IMG/VR virus record: IMGVR_UViG_3300037300_000016
Coordinates: 1 to 36,089 of that record
Length of the DNA stretch: 36,089 bases
Reading direction: 5' to 3' (one strand)
DNA from: a virus
In this document: positions 14,110 to 26,400 of the stretch, piece after piece
Numbering within the stretch: position 1 is the stretch's first letter
How the letters are laid out: each line of letters opens with the position of its first letter
The notes under the pieces: generated by a model
Database searches by the model: none
Told to the model about the DNA's origin: nothing
Seen by the model: only the letters and a program-made list of their open reading frames with translations
Made by a program: the position numbers and the translations under genes

Positions 14110-17061
14110 TTATTGCTCTTCCCATGTCAGACTTGCTAACACTGACGATTTCAGGACAGGCGAACCCGTAGGATCTCCGCTACCATCTATATTATATTGA
14201 CGATCCACTGAAGCAGAAGTCAAGAAAAGTAAATCAGTTTCATTGGTCAATGGATATGAGAGATAATCTTTATTGTAATCAAAGTATGCATCGAGTTCAA
14301 ATATATTACCACCAGGAGGAATATAAAACGTAGTGACCTGAGTACCAGTTCCTGGGATCGGAGTACGCAATTCTTCGTTGATTAGAACAGAAGATAATCT
14401 TGACAACTCTTCAGGAGTTCCTGTATCCGTACTGATTACTGTACCATCTTCGTCATAGTTAACTGCAACCATAAAGGATCCAACAATCTCGACTTCTTCT
14501 GAGTATGCATCTTTGGCCGTGAAGTTATATGCCGAACCGATACGTCTCAATAGACCAAGTACAGGAAACTTAAACTCGCCGACATCTGATGTAAAGTATG
14601 CCCTGAACCAACCATATACAGACTTGCCATCTGCAATTGTAGGAGTTGCTGATAATGACAATGCCGTTTGTTGACCTGCAGATTTTAGTACCGTTGCCGC
14701 AGTGAGGGTCAATGTACCTGAATATGCATCAAAGGTCTGGAAAATAGGATTCTTGCGTAATTGTAACGATATAGTAGATGTACCTGCTGCGCCAGTTGCA
14801 AGACGTGTAGGATATACCTGAACACGGTTACGAACACTCTTACCCTGCGATGAAACAATTTCACGCTTAGTCTGAAGACCATAGATAATCTGAGGGCGAT
14901 CTACCAGAATGTCCATTTGAACCGATACACCAGTAACAGAATTCAATGCCTTGTTAAGGTACAATCTCTTATTTGGTATATCTACCCATGTAACCTTAAT
15001 ACCACGGTCGACTACATCACCAGACAATAACGTACCACTCATATAGAAATCCGACGCAGTAGGGTTGACGTCATATGGAGCAGTCTCAATCATAGTCACA
15101 TAAGGATCCGATGCCTGAGAATTTGAAGCATTAACTTTTATACGATACTTTGAACCATATACTTCAGTCGCAGCAGAGGAGGCATAACTATAAAGTCGAA
15201 CTGTTCCTCGATCACCGCCATCGATATAATATGATGCACCGTACTTAGTAATGTATTGTGAATATGAACCAGATCCTGGGACTGAATTAGGAATTCTTTT
15301 GCCAGAACTTGATCCATTTTCATAACCATATCGCTCTTCTGAACCACCACCATATACAAGGTATGTAATAGGCAAGGTGGCATTACCCAAAGAAGATACT
15401 TTGAGTTGATTAGATGCACGAAGATGATGAACACGAACCCAGCGAGCCTCGCCATTTGATACAGGAACATAGGCAAGGAACAGTGCACCCACCGCACCGT
15501 ACCACGAGAATTCTATCTTTTGCATGATTACTTTAGTGAAGTCAATGTCCCAAATAGAATCAGAGGTAATGTTGCTATCAGTTACTGGAGAGATAACGTT
15601 TTCGCCAGGAAGTTTAATCGTATCATTGCCAGAACCTGTACGCACTACGTCAGAGTATAATACTTCCTGTGCAGTTGAATCCTGAGTACCATTTAGGAAG
15701 TCGCCAGAGAAACGTGAACGTGGAATACGATATTCATAGACACGATAAAATTCTGGCTTGACGTTTTGCTCTACCCAATTTGCCCAACTTGTATTAACAA
15801 CATCAATCTCTTCTGAGATACGAACAAGTGCCTGTGATACAGTTTCATCACCACTCTTAGAGGTCCCAATATATCCAACAGGAGTTTCTAAAACATTTCT
15901 GTCTATGTCAAACGACCGACGCAATGGAAACATAATATCATGAGCGCCTTCGACACCATTTTCTGGGAATATAAATGGCACAGGTGTACGGATAACATGA
16001 GTTCCTGTCAGTGTACCAAGTGTAATAGGAGTATTGCCCTGACCGTCATCACCTAACTCGGCCAACTTGACCGTATAGTTACCAACAGATGGTGTAGTCT
16101 TTTCAATGACACGATAAATCTTTGTCTTTATCAGACCAGTAATTGCAGTTGGTTCATCTGTGTGATAAGATACATATTGACCATTGGCTAATTCACCATC
16201 TGCAACTGCCAATGTTATTGCATTTGAACCTATTGCCGAAGCAGCATGATTTGTTTCTTCTAGCAATAGTGAAGGATCATACATCGCGGCATGAGACATG
16301 ACTAGACTATCGCGTAGGATAACTAAATCACCAGGAGTCCCTTCTGCATTAGTTGATGAGGGTGCTTCGCCTGATTGACCATAGTCATCTATTTGCTGTC
16401 CCGCTGCCGAACCAAAGGTAATCGGATTAGCCGTAATAACTGCTTGAGTACGACGGACTACGACAAGTTGGTCGCCTTTTCCTGTGTCACGGGTTTCCCA
16501 AAAATAACCATCAAACTTGTCAAAAATACCATACTTGCGAATTGCAGGATTACGATATACATCGGAAGGCTCGCCAGGGATAATCGAAGTCTTTATGCCA
16601 AATGTGGCCGATGATACACGACCTGGTTGATAACGAAAGAATCGCTTCGATGTAAGAATTGCTACCTTATTAGCAGGAGCCTCAACAAGAGCACCAGACT
16701 CTTCTGGGATATGTTTGATTCCCCAACCTTGTTCGCCATCAAAACCATCATATGCAATGTCATCTGCTTCAAGAATATCCTCTCGAATTGCAGGACTGCT
16801 AGACCATTCAGAAGGATTGATGTCATAGGTATTCACGTCAGCAAAGATGCCAAGTGCAACTTCTGAACGTGGAATACCCAACAAAGATAATGCTACTTCA
16901 GAAGCAATCTTGTTTTGTTCAATGACTGGGACAGGAGGTTGATCAGTTGCTAATACAACAGGAATCGATTTACTTGCTGGTTGTTGACCAGGAGGTACTG
17001 GCGCAGTTCGTCCTACGACAACAACCGCGGCATTATTGTTTACATTAGTTAGACTAGACAT
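14110..17061 (-). CDS. Large virion structural protein, paralogue of its downstream neighbour (983 residues)
   Basis: The conserved blocks are LLGIPRSEVALGIFADV, FFRYQPGRVSSATFGIK (about residue 140), KIEFSWYGAVGALFLAYVPV then SNGEARWVRVHHL (about 512-546) and TKYGASYYIDGGDRG (about 606). All recur in the next gene with different spacing, so the pair arose by duplication followed by strong divergence. The N-terminus (LTNVNNNAAVVVVGR, SIPVVLATDQPPVPV) is of a type common at the start of phage tail proteins. The C-terminal part is beta-rich. ATG 17061 shares its A with the TAA stop of the beta-helix gene (TAATG), and a TATAAATA box lies 164 nt upstream. Likely baseplate/tail periphery; exact role unknown. 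Confidence 0.75.
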   Translation of the reverse strand: MSSLTNVNNNAAVVVVGRTAPVPPGQQPASKSIPVVLATDQPPVPVIEQNKIASEVALSLLGIPRSEVALGIFADVNTYDINPSEWSSSPAIREDILEADDIAYDGFDGEQGWGIKHIPEESGALVEAPANKVAILTSKRFFRYQPGRVSSATFGIKTSIIPGEPSDVYRNPAIRKYGIFDKFDGYFWETRDTGKGDQLVVVRRTQAVITANPITFGSAAGQQIDDYGQSGEAPSSTNAEGTPGDLVILRDSLVMSHAAMYDPSLLLEETNHAASAIGSNAITLAVADGELANGQYVSYHTDEPTAITGLIKTKIYRVIEKTTPSVGNYTVKLAELGDDGQGNTPITLGTLTGTHVIRTPVPFIFPENGVEGAHDIMFPLRRSFDIDRNVLETPVGYIGTSKSGDETVSQALVRISEEIDVVNTSWANWVEQNVKPEFYRVYEYRIPRSRFSGDFLNGTQDSTAQEVLYSDVVRTGSGNDTIKLPGENVISPVTDSNITSDSIWDIDFTKVIMQKIEFSWYGAVGALFLAYVPVSNGEARWVRVHHLRASNQLKVSSLGNATLPITYLVYGGGSEERYGYENGSSSGKRIPNSVPGSGSYSQYITKYGASYYIDGGDRGTVRLYSYASSAATEVYGSKYRIKVNASNSQASDPYVTMIETAPYDVNPTASDFYMSGTLLSGDVVDRGIKVTWVDIPNKRLYLNKALNSVTGVSVQMDILVDRPQIIYGLQTKREIVSSQGKSVRNRVQVYPTRLATGAAGTSTISLQLRKNPIFQTFDAYSGTLTLTAATVLKSAGQQTALSLSATPTIADGKSVYGWFRAYFTSDVGEFKFPVLGLLRRIGSAYNFTAKDAYSEEVEIVGSFMVAVNYDEDGTVISTDTGTPEELSRLSSVLINEELRTPIPGTGTQVTTFYIPPGGNIFELDAYFDYNKDYLSYPLTNETDLLFLTSASVDRQYNIDGSGDPTGSPVLKSSVLASLTWEEQ

Positions 17062-19757
17062 TAATGAATTCTTCCTTTGGCAAGTATGAATGATTTTCTG
17101 ATAGCGACATAACCTGTTACACCACCATTTACTGAACCAGATAAATTAACTTCTGCTGGTAATTGAATTTTTAGTTTGCGCGCCAAGCCAGATACAATCT
17201 TTTCTACAATGACACTCTCTGTACTATTTATATCTGGTGTAGATGTATGAGTAAATATTTTTACTGTATCACCCGAAACAAATGTAGCATATTGTGAAGG
17301 ATCACTTAACGTAATGGTAATGAACTTATCACTGCCACTTGCAGAAAATATAGATTCCTCTATTGCAATTCTTTCGCCAACATCAGTATTTGTATAAGTT
17401 GTACCTATGACTCGATATGCCAAGCCCATGATCTGCTCTCCTGCAACAAGTATTCCTGAATTCTCTGTAATCAACTCTGATAGAGTAGGAATCTCGTTAA
17501 TATCAGTACCGAGTATCTTGAACTGGAAATAACCATTGTTTCTTCCATAGTCACCTGTATCAGCAGATATGAAATTAATAAATTGCGTACCACGCAATGT
17601 TTCGGAATAGTCAACAGGAAGTTGCTCATCATTATTTAACTTGGTCAACATCCTAATGTCAGCAGTCAATTCTACGGCAGTCCCAGGAATACTATTCCTA
17701 TCACCAGAACCGAGGTACGACACAACGCCACGTTCCATATAGAGATATGCTGCAGAGATATAATCCACACCGCTATCGAGCGAAATATTTACGGCATTAT
17801 AATCTGAGTCCATTGTATCAGGCGAAGGCAGGTACTCATTATCAGGTCCCATCAATAAATTAGGCGATGAAAGTAAATTGGCTGAACCATATATCAATAG
17901 ACCCGATCCGCAGTTGCGAACCGTATTACCAATTACTGTTCCGATATTAGTCACAGATACATCAACAGGACTCAGGAAGTTTTCAAACAAGTTATTCGTT
18001 ACTGTAAGGTATCTAGAACCACCAGAAAAGAATGGAGACAACTCGTTACCCAAATAGGATACACCGCCACCATTTAATATTTCACAATTCTGAAGACGAA
18101 GATAATCACACTGATACGAACGAATGCCACCACCCGTAGAATTAACGACCTGAATATCAGAGAATGAAATATTCTCGCCATTTGATATATTGATTAGGTA
18201 TGTTGCGTTGGATTCTGCATATCTTGCATTATTAGTAAAGTTACCATCTGCAGTCAAATTAGAAAACGAAACACTAAATGGAGCCGACTCTTCTGATACA
18301 AATATATTACCCTTTTCGTTAGGGTTAACTACATCATTCCAGTATTCAAAATTCCAAGGGATTTGTTTAAATACGGTTTGCTTGCCTGAGCCTGTCATCT
18401 CAAAGTTCGAAGGGACTTTCAGTTTAGATGTATAATAGACACCATTAGAAAAGTTTGCTCCCTTGACATTTAAATCCCGTTGGTCATTTATAAACTGCTG
18501 AAGACCAGCAGTATTATTATGTACAAATTCTAATGAAGAACCTGAGTTCATTTCATATTGTGCATCAAATGTTACTTGCTCTGTATTGTCTATGCTTTCA
18601 ACTGTAGCAGTAACCCAACCCTTTAAAGGTGTTGCCGATGCAGATAACGGGAAGTGTATGATACCAGAATTAGCAGTATAGTTGCCAAAATCATCTTTAC
18701 CTGCCCACTCTGTATTAGAATAACGACCATAGTCTATATATGATATATTAGAAGCAGACCCGCCTAATTGCCCTGGACCTAGTACATCAATAAGAACTGA
18801 TTGGTCGATAGAATCTTGAGTTGCTCTATATATCGCAATACCATAACTTGCGCTTGTACGATTTAATATCAATGAAATATTATCAGTCTCATTAAACTCT
18901 GACGCAACTTTATGAACAATACTAGGGCTTACTTTTGTTGCACTTGATATTCTACCATCATTAAAGTTAAACTGCGCAATCCAATAGTAATATGTAAACC
19001 CTGAACCAGTGCCAATCTTATCTGCCGATGAGGCAGGAGTAATAATAGGAGTAGGGCTCCCAGGGACAGATGCGCCAAATATTTTTACTTCATGACCAAT
19101 TTCAAAGGTAGATGAATCTATGACAACACTTAACACACCAGTATTTGATGCATAGGATATAGTTTCCCCTATGGTAAATGATTCAGCAGGATCATCTAAT
19201 TTGACGTATATGTCATTACCAAAGACCTTTGTGACCGTTCCAGTTGTAGCAGATACTGATCCTACAATTTCTTGCCCGGAATCAAATGTGCCTTCTATAG
19301 TAATCAATCGTAAGATGACATCTAATGTGACTACAAGTTTATTTGATAAATTTTCGCCAGTACCCTGAAAAGTTTCACCGTCGCCTGATACTTTATATTG
19401 TGCACCAAGCTGAGATGATATAATCTGACCAGAAAGATATATATTTCGTACAGATATATCACCACCGTTTAGATTAAGATCTCCGCTTGCCTCGCCACCA
19501 ACGTTTATATTACCTTCAACCACAATATCTTTTGTATTACCTGCACCAAAGGTCGCGACAAGTTCGTCATTCTCATTAAAGATTTTTAGACCATTGGCTT
19601 CGCTTATTGGTACAATGCCAGAGGTGTTCAAATTACCCGTCATGGGTATTGACCCATTGCGTTCTAGTTTTTCTGTATTAAATGCGTCTAGGTTAGCATC
19701 TCCTTCAGCATTCGTAAGAGGTGTGCCTTTGACTAACCGTTTTATAATTGTTGCCAT
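17061..19757 (-). CDS. Tail fibre/tailspike-like protein with right-handed beta-helix
   Basis: An 898-residue protein. The N-terminus (IIKRLVKGTPLTNAEGDANL) is typical of marine phage fibre proteins and probably attaches it to the virion. Residues about 60-115 (VVEGNINVGGEASGDLNLNG) form a repeated beta segment. Residues about 420-640 look like a parallel beta-helix of the pectate-lyase/tailspike type: a QRDLNVKGANF cap, then short Asn-rich turns such as NISFSDIQVVNSTGGGIRS, LRLQNCEILNGGGVSYLG and YLTVTNNLFENF. No catalytic residues can be assigned with confidence. It could bind or cleave host polysaccharide (inference). It starts 3 nt after the stop of the 149-residue gene and overlaps the next gene by one base. 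Confidence 0.75.
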   Translation of the reverse strand: MATIIKRLVKGTPLTNAEGDANLDAFNTEKLERNGSIPMTGNLNTSGIVPISEANGLKIFNENDELVATFGAGNTKDIVVEGNINVGGEASGDLNLNGGDISVRNIYLSGQIISSQLGAQYKVSGDGETFQGTGENLSNKLVVTLDVILRLITIEGTFDSGQEIVGSVSATTGTVTKVFGNDIYVKLDDPAESFTIGETISYASNTGVLSVVIDSSTFEIGHEVKIFGASVPGSPTPIITPASSADKIGTGSGFTYYYWIAQFNFNDGRISSATKVSPSIVHKVASEFNETDNISLILNRTSASYGIAIYRATQDSIDQSVLIDVLGPGQLGGSASNISYIDYGRYSNTEWAGKDDFGNYTANSGIIHFPLSASATPLKGWVTATVESIDNTEQVTFDAQYEMNSGSSLEFVHNNTAGLQQFINDQRDLNVKGANFSNGVYYTSKLKVPSNFEMTGSGKQTVFKQIPWNFEYWNDVVNPNEKGNIFVSEESAPFSVSFSNLTADGNFTNNARYAESNATYLINISNGENISFSDIQVVNSTGGGIRSYQCDYLRLQNCEILNGGGVSYLGNELSPFFSGGSRYLTVTNNLFENFLSPVDVSVTNIGTVIGNTVRNCGSGLLIYGSANLLSSPNLLMGPDNEYLPSPDTMDSDYNAVNISLDSGVDYISAAYLYMERGVVSYLGSGDRNSIPGTAVELTADIRMLTKLNNDEQLPVDYSETLRGTQFINFISADTGDYGRNNGYFQFKILGTDINEIPTLSELITENSGILVAGEQIMGLAYRVIGTTYTNTDVGERIAIEESIFSASGSDKFITITLSDPSQYATFVSGDTVKIFTHTSTPDINSTESVIVEKIVSGLARKLKIQLPAEVNLSGSVNGGVTGYVAIRKSFILAKGRIH
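17225..17232 (-). promoter_or_regulatory. Intragenic T4-type late promoter box
   Basis: Perfect TATAAATA on the minus strand inside the last 170 nt of the beta-helix fibre gene, 164 nt before ATG 17061. It could give extra transcription of the two paralogous structural genes. Confidence 0.5.
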
Positions 19758-19760
19758 CTT

Positions 19761-20210
19761 TTACCCGATTTTAATTTTCCACGAAACATTTAAATAGTCC
19801 GTGGGTGATTTGACGAATGGTGTCGATACAACAGTACGACAAAGTAATTTCCTTGGTGATGAATCAGAAAACAATCCAATCTCGTTCAGTGTACCCGTAC
19901 CGATGCCCTCTTCAAATGTCGTGGTGTTAACAAGAACATTAGTATTCACGGTATCAACAAAAGTAAACAACACATTGTTTTGAGCCAACAAAGTTTCCAT
20001 AGCAGTATCAGTTATAGTTGCAGGAGTAGTGCCAGAGCCAATTGAAATCGACTCGATCACTTCGACATCGCCCTTTATTTTACGAACAATGAAGTTCTTA
20101 CCTGCAGTGGTAACTAGATTATGTACAGTATCGGAATATTTGAGAACATGATCTGAGCCAAATAACTCTACCGTAACAACACCTTCTATTTTGATATTAT
20201 CTTCTATCAT
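19761..20210 (-). CDS. Phage tail protein with conserved fibre-type domain (149 residues)
   Basis: The order VTVELFGSDHVLKYSDTVHN, LVTTAGKNFIVRKI, ISIGSGTTPATITDTAMETL, then GTLNEIGLFS matches a small domain found in many phage tail proteins of sipho- and myoviruses. That pattern is 'hNLVTxaGxxxI ... iGtGtt.a...dtaLe' (from memory). It is beta-rich and lacks catalytic motifs. Its ATG overlaps the TGA of the preceding coiled-coil gene (ATGA), so the two are translationally coupled. It sits between the DUF4815 protein and the beta-helix fibre, where an adaptor between baseplate and fibre would be expected (inference). Confidence 0.7.
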   Translation of the reverse strand: MIEDNIKIEGVVTVELFGSDHVLKYSDTVHNLVTTAGKNFIVRKIKGDVEVIESISIGSGTTPATITDTAMETLLAQNNVLFTFVDTVNTNVLVNTTTFEEGIGTGTLNEIGLFSDSSPRKLLCRTVVSTPFVKSPTDYLNVSWKIKIG

Positions 20211-20416
20211 ATCGCTTTGGCTACCATTTGTTGAATTAAATTTCTTAAGTCTGCAACATCATCTTCTAGTTTATTTATTCTTTCTTGTTGATGTTTCATT
20301 TTATTACGTTGCTCAATGTATTTATTATAGTCTGTAGAAGAAGTATTCACGATGGCACCAGATTGCATTTCTCGATGCAACCCGATTTCATCTTTCACTT
20401 TTATAAGAGAATCCAT
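20207..20416 (-). CDS. Small coiled-coil protein (69 residues)
   Basis: I chose ATG 20416 (MDSLIKVKDEIGLHREMQ), one base after the TAA of the DUF4815 gene. The longer frame from 20437 would overlap that gene by 20 nt. The second half, IEQRNKMKHQQERINKLEDD followed by VADLRNLIQQM, shows heptad spacing of Ile/Leu/Val and is a strong coiled-coil candidate, suited to trimerise or link fibre components. Similar small proteins occur at this place in marine T4-like phages (from memory). Function unknown. Confidence 0.65.
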   Translation of the reverse strand: MDSLIKVKDEIGLHREMQSGAIVNTSSTDYNKYIEQRNKMKHQQERINKLEDDVADLRNLIQQMVAKAI

Positions 20417-20417
20417 A

Positions 20418-23400
20418 TTAGGCGGTTGCAATAACAATTAAATCCTTTGCTCTAGGTATTGCTGAGGAGTTGAAAGACTTCATTACAAGTTTAATTGACG
20501 CAGCATTGAAAGCAGGAATGTCATTTACAGTAAATGCTGCATCTGACATTCGGTTATTAGCCACAGTGGTACCAACGAAATTCCAAAGAACTTCATTGAA
20601 AGGAATCCCTGAGCTAACTTGTGATGTCTTATAATAAACCTCTATACTTGCACCTACTGGAATATCTGCGGCAAATCTAATAGATAAGTTCTTTGACTCT
20701 GCGGCAGAACCCGATAGATTAATCTTTCTAGTAAGGTATTTAGCCAAGGAAGAACTCTCAAGTGCGATTTCATCAATATAGTTATCATACAACTTAATTG
20801 TAATTATCGCACCTGCCGAAGCAGTATTGAATGATGTAGTGGTCGTCACCGTTCCACCATCTTCGGATATATTTGTAATAAGATGATTACCATCATTACT
20901 AGCCGAACCAACGATGTTTATGTACTTACCATTTCGTAGTGACTTAAAAATCGCCTTTACTGCCACATCATTTGTCGTAATAGTTTTTCCACTGAATGCA
21001 ATCTCTTCATTTAAGGATATGATAGCATAGAAGTCAAAGTCGCCATCTTCAGTTGCACCTACAAAAGTATTTGATGTGAACGTTGGTGAATTAATACGAT
21101 TGTTTACTGTGATAAGTGAAGTTCTGGCAGTATCGATTACAGGTGATATTGACGAGTTCGATGTCGTCATGTTTGCTTTAAATTCTAATGACTTTTGACC
21201 CGAAAGATATAGCGTCTCATTTTCTGGCGATGCTATCATTCTTGGGGAAGCAAAAGAGTTATTGTCATTCGCAATAACAGAACTGAACGAAGAATCTGGA
21301 TTCCCTGCTACCTGTGATCCATTTATAGAAGACCCAGAAATTGTCTTGATAGAAAAGTCAAGAGTCGTATCGGCAAACTTCTGTAACTGAATCACGGGTT
21401 GTACCGTATCAAATTGAACGTTACGAGTAGACACAATACCAGAACCACCAGTACGACCAGTTTGTACTGCCGTACTTGTTACGCGAACAGTAAAAGAGTT
21501 TTGCTCAATATGTAGAACCGTGTGCTGTGTATTTAATTGAGTAGAAGAAATATTATTATATGTATTTGTCGCAACGCCTAATATTGTGACCTTCGACCCA
21601 ACAGACATTCCATGATTACGTTGAAATACTCTGACGAGCTTAGAACCTGCACGAGTAAAGAATGGATCGTTGGTTAATGATGCATTATCGACTCTTGCGT
21701 TAACAAATATGGCAGAACCAGAAGTATTGAACTGAGCAGTATTGACCCTGAACATTAAGTCTTCATTCTGATGAGCAGTCCATGTAGAGGCATTTTGTGA
21801 TTTAAACAATACACCTGCATAGGGTTGCTCAGAGATTAAGCGTGGTGTTGGTGTAGTAATATCAATACCACCAAGCTCAGAAGTCCATACGTTATAATTA
21901 TTTGAGTTAGATAAAAGGACTATACAATATTCACCGATGTCTTGAACAAAGACGGGTGACTTCATATAAAATTTAGTTGGCTTATCTGCCGCTAACCATA
22001 CACTACCGTCTAATTCAATGCTGTTGGCCGATAAACCATAACCCGCTGGTTGGTTCTCATCGCGTAACTCATATGGGTAAAGTGTGACATTAGAGAATGG
22101 CAGAATTGTTTTCCCAGGGTATCCATTTACAACTTCACGAATCTGTAATGTTACTGGTTTAATTGGATCGACCGATGCGAACCATACATCAATAGAGGTA
22201 ATGAATGCACCACCACGGTTTTGTACCAAGAAAGTTTGAGCCAAAGGATCATACCAACCAGTATCACGAATAATCCGACCTGCCCTTTCGTCTGTAATGA
22301 CAGTACGATCATCTGTTACAACAGTACGAACTATCTCGCCATTACGAACAGAACTATATGTCGACTGCCATGTCTGTAATACGCCTTCTGCATGATAGTT
22401 GCCAAACGCTCGAGTCTTTGCAATCAGATCGTTATTAGTAGTATTGTCAATCAACTTAAATTCGCGATTTCCAGTTTGGAATTGCACCGAGTTGTCATTG
22501 GGTATATCAAACACACCAGCAACGTCACCACCAAAGTTTGTCAATAAATGATCGCCCTTTTCTGTCGGAGCCCATAAAGTAACTTCACCTTCTGAACCAG
22601 AAACCGATCCCCCAATAATATCAGTTGTAAGGAATGTGCCCTTAGTGTTTACGACCAAGACTGAGCGAGTTGTTCCACCAGGCTGAACTTCCTGAAGTAC
22701 ACATACCGCAGTAGCAGGTGATGTGGCAGGGCTTGCATAGGAAACTGTACCGCGACGTTTAACGAATACTACGTCCCCTTTGTTATATGAAGTCTGAGTA
22801 TTACCATTGAACCTTCTTGAAGGTTCATCGTTATCTTGCCCAACATTAGACTCAAAGTCAAACTTGTCGATGTCCTCTACATTTATAGGATTAGTACCCT
22901 TGAAAGTCAATCTAGAGGCAGGAGTAATATACTGAGTAATATTAGTCTGGTCAAAGAAAGGATGTACAATAGTTTGTAACTTTAAACCACGAGCCAAGAA
23001 TACTACCTTTCGTGAACGTATGAAAGGTATGAGCGAAGTAGAGACAACTCTATCTGACACAAATTCCTTTGAGAATGTTGCACGAACTTCTGTATTGATA
23101 CCCGTACGAGTTTGACCACTTGCATTAGCAACAACCTCGCGAGTGACGACTCGACCACCTGCGGTTCCATTAATAAGAGCAACCTCGGCTCCTGTGAAGG
23201 TTTGACGGTTTTGCCAACCTGCGGCACCTAGACCAAGGTCATTTGTAGACCAATCAGCCGCACGAGATAATGTATTACCCGTCACCTGAGTCCCACTCCA
23301 TTGAGTCTGCCATGCATTCCATATAGTACCAAGCGCACCTGAGTTTTGCTCTGCGGCTCGGACGGCAGAGAAATTGCCCTCTACGTCATTGATAATTTCT

Positions 23401-26400
23401 GGTACACGTTGTGTCTCTATCCATTCATCCGAAGGAGGATTCAAGTCTACCGAACCGATAAAGGTAAAGATAGCAAATGGGTTAATATTCTCTGGGCGAG
23501 AAGCATATGTCTGAGCAATAAATTGATTTTCTGTATAGGGCAAAGTAATCAAGTCACCCGTTATCTGATAACCCTGAGTTGCGCGTTCAGAATCAGAGCG
23601 AGCCTGTTCAATCAACTTTACGTTATCCATCACGAATGTTGGTCTTAACTCTTTGGCATCCATATCGATAGACGCTTTGTAGTCTGTAGAGAATACATCA
23701 CCTGTCGTATGACCTGCGAAGTTATCTACGATAAATCCGTTCTTAAATCTATCGATACCAAATTCATCAGGGACATTTAAAGACGAAGCCTGTTGTTCTA
23801 GTAATGATAGGGAAGTGTAGTATTCAAGATTTTCGATACGCTTTTCGAGTTTACCAATATCACGCATGGTAAATCTACGGTTATCAATTTTTTGAATATT
23901 TACATAATTAGGACTAAGCGTATAAGGTGCAAGAGTTAGAGTTGTTAAATGCATTGTTAAATCGGGCGCCTCGGGTGAGACTGCATTATCTGCGGCAGTG
24001 CCTTCGGTTACAATAAAATTGCCTTCAATGTTCAAAGATATTTTATCAATACGAGGAACATAATATGTATAGTCTACTTCGGTTGTTGTCCCAGGCTTTG
24101 GGGGTAATGCCAATGCACCACCAGAACTTGTGAATGAAACTCCATCATCACCCATGCGAGGACGAAAATCTATTACGTCTGCTAAAAAGACAACACCATA
24201 TATTGTTGAGTATAATGGAATGTCTTCACGTCTAACATTCTCATACGAATCAATACAAAAGTAATCACCAACTTCAGAATGTTGATAGTAGTCAAAGTAA
24301 ATTCTTAACGAACCAGTAGGAACTGCAAAGTTTGGACGACGAATTAATTTAGACACATCATAATGAGTATCACGTTGACCGTCATCTAATTGAAAGTATT
24401 GAGTAATATCTACTGCACCAGCAGCATTAAATGCGCCAGTGGCGGTCGACATTATAACTTTACGGACTCGATATACGTCGGCTTTACCAAGTGATATGAT
24501 TCGTTGTTCAATTGCCGTTGTCGTAGTAAGATCAAAAGTAGCATAACGTACAGGAGTCTTTTTCTTAGGAGTTACAGTTACTGAGCTATTTTTTATGACA
24601 GGAAAGAATACAGTGTAAGTAGTCGATGCTGATAATCCAGTGATGGTAAAGGACTGATCATCTATAGAAACGCTAATTCCAGTAGGGACAACAAAGGCAG
24701 ACCCTGAAGTCGATACTATAATTTCTGTCAATTCTGTATTAGGATCAATTCTAGAACCAACACCAGTAAGACCAGATACTTCAGATAATGAAACAGTTAA
24801 AGACGTTGCGCCAGAACCAGTAGTCTTTGTGACTTTCTGCATAACAGTATATGACATTTCTGGAATAGCAACTGAAGGAGTTTCATCCTTTACAGTTTTA
24901 ATAAAACCACGACCCAAAGGAAATAACGAAATTGCTTGGGTTGGATCTTTTACGTTAGAACGATGAATTTTATAGGCAACATTAGTTGCACCAGTACCCG
25001 AAGCCGAGATGGTTAAGGTACTGTCATTTGTGATAACAGTAATACTATAATAGTTTCCACCGACATCGATAAAATCACCGACAATAAAATCTCTTAAGAA
25101 ACGAGTACCCGAACCTGTTATAGTCGTTCCTGATACTGATACATTACCCTGAGCATCTGCGTCAACAATGTTAGCGACCTGTGAACTGAAACTTGCATTG
25201 TCAATAGTCTTTACGTCACGTTCAAAAGTCTTATCGGTATTAAGAACAATGTCAAATACATATAGGCGGTATTCATTTCCGAATCGCTCAAGGCCACGAA
25301 TCTTAGCAGTACCCAAAGAACTTCCAGTAGAACTCTTTAGGTTTACCGAAACAAAGGTTACAAAATCAGGAACACCGACAAAATTACGGGTCATGATATA
25401 ACTACCAATTGTCGTAGCGATTAGGTCATCATTGATTTGCTTATATACACGAGCCTTATTTACCGTAATGAATGTGGTAGAAGGTTTCTCGATCTCGTAC
25501 CCACGAACATAGGCTTTGCCAGGCTCTACGGCTAATACGATTTGGGACTCAAGCCCAGTTAATGATTGACCATTATTGTATTTTGGATTTTCATCGAACG
25601 TCCATGTTAATGCACCGTCCGAAGCATCGCCTATCAAGTGTGATGGCGTGGTAGAACCAGAAGTTCCTGACATGGTAGAAACATAGGTCTTAGTGTTAGA
25701 GGTGATAATATCGCCAATCAGATACGATGCGCCTGATACCCATTCGCTACGATCATTGTTACGTGATTCTTTGGCAGTCATTCTAAAAGAACTTACTGTG
25801 TAGTCACCAGATTCATCAAAGGTACGACGTGCAAGCTCTCGAGCTAATTCTGAATATTCTGTTTTATTGACATGAGATTGTTTTGCACCTTCTTCGGTTT
25901 GCATCAACTCGATAAAAGTTTCGTCAGTGATTGAGCCGAGTGGTAATTTTTCTAGTAGGAGTTCTACTTTATAACGATGAGCACCAGGAGCGCCATAGTT
26001 ATATGTCCCATTTGCATTATCGTTTAGGGTCTCATCTTGTTCTGGTGTAACTAATGTTTCGTTTACATGCAAGCCAATTCGATATGATGGCTCTGAAGAA
26101 TATGCCTCAAGAATTAAACTTTGTTTTTCAACAAGAGTAAAGTAACCACGAATAAAATACACGCCTCGCTCTATCTCTACTACTGAACCAACACCAGTCG
26201 ATTCGGATACTGCAGTATTGATTCTATATGTGGTATAGTTCTCAGAGTTGGTCTCAGAAATAATAACCGATAGCGTTTCAGCATCATTGAATACCTGAGT
26301 AACATTGTCGTCACCAGTTGTATCATACTCAACAAATAGTGTTAGAGGGTCAGTATTGGTCGCCAACTTATAATGTTTAACAATGCCCTTGACGCCAGAA

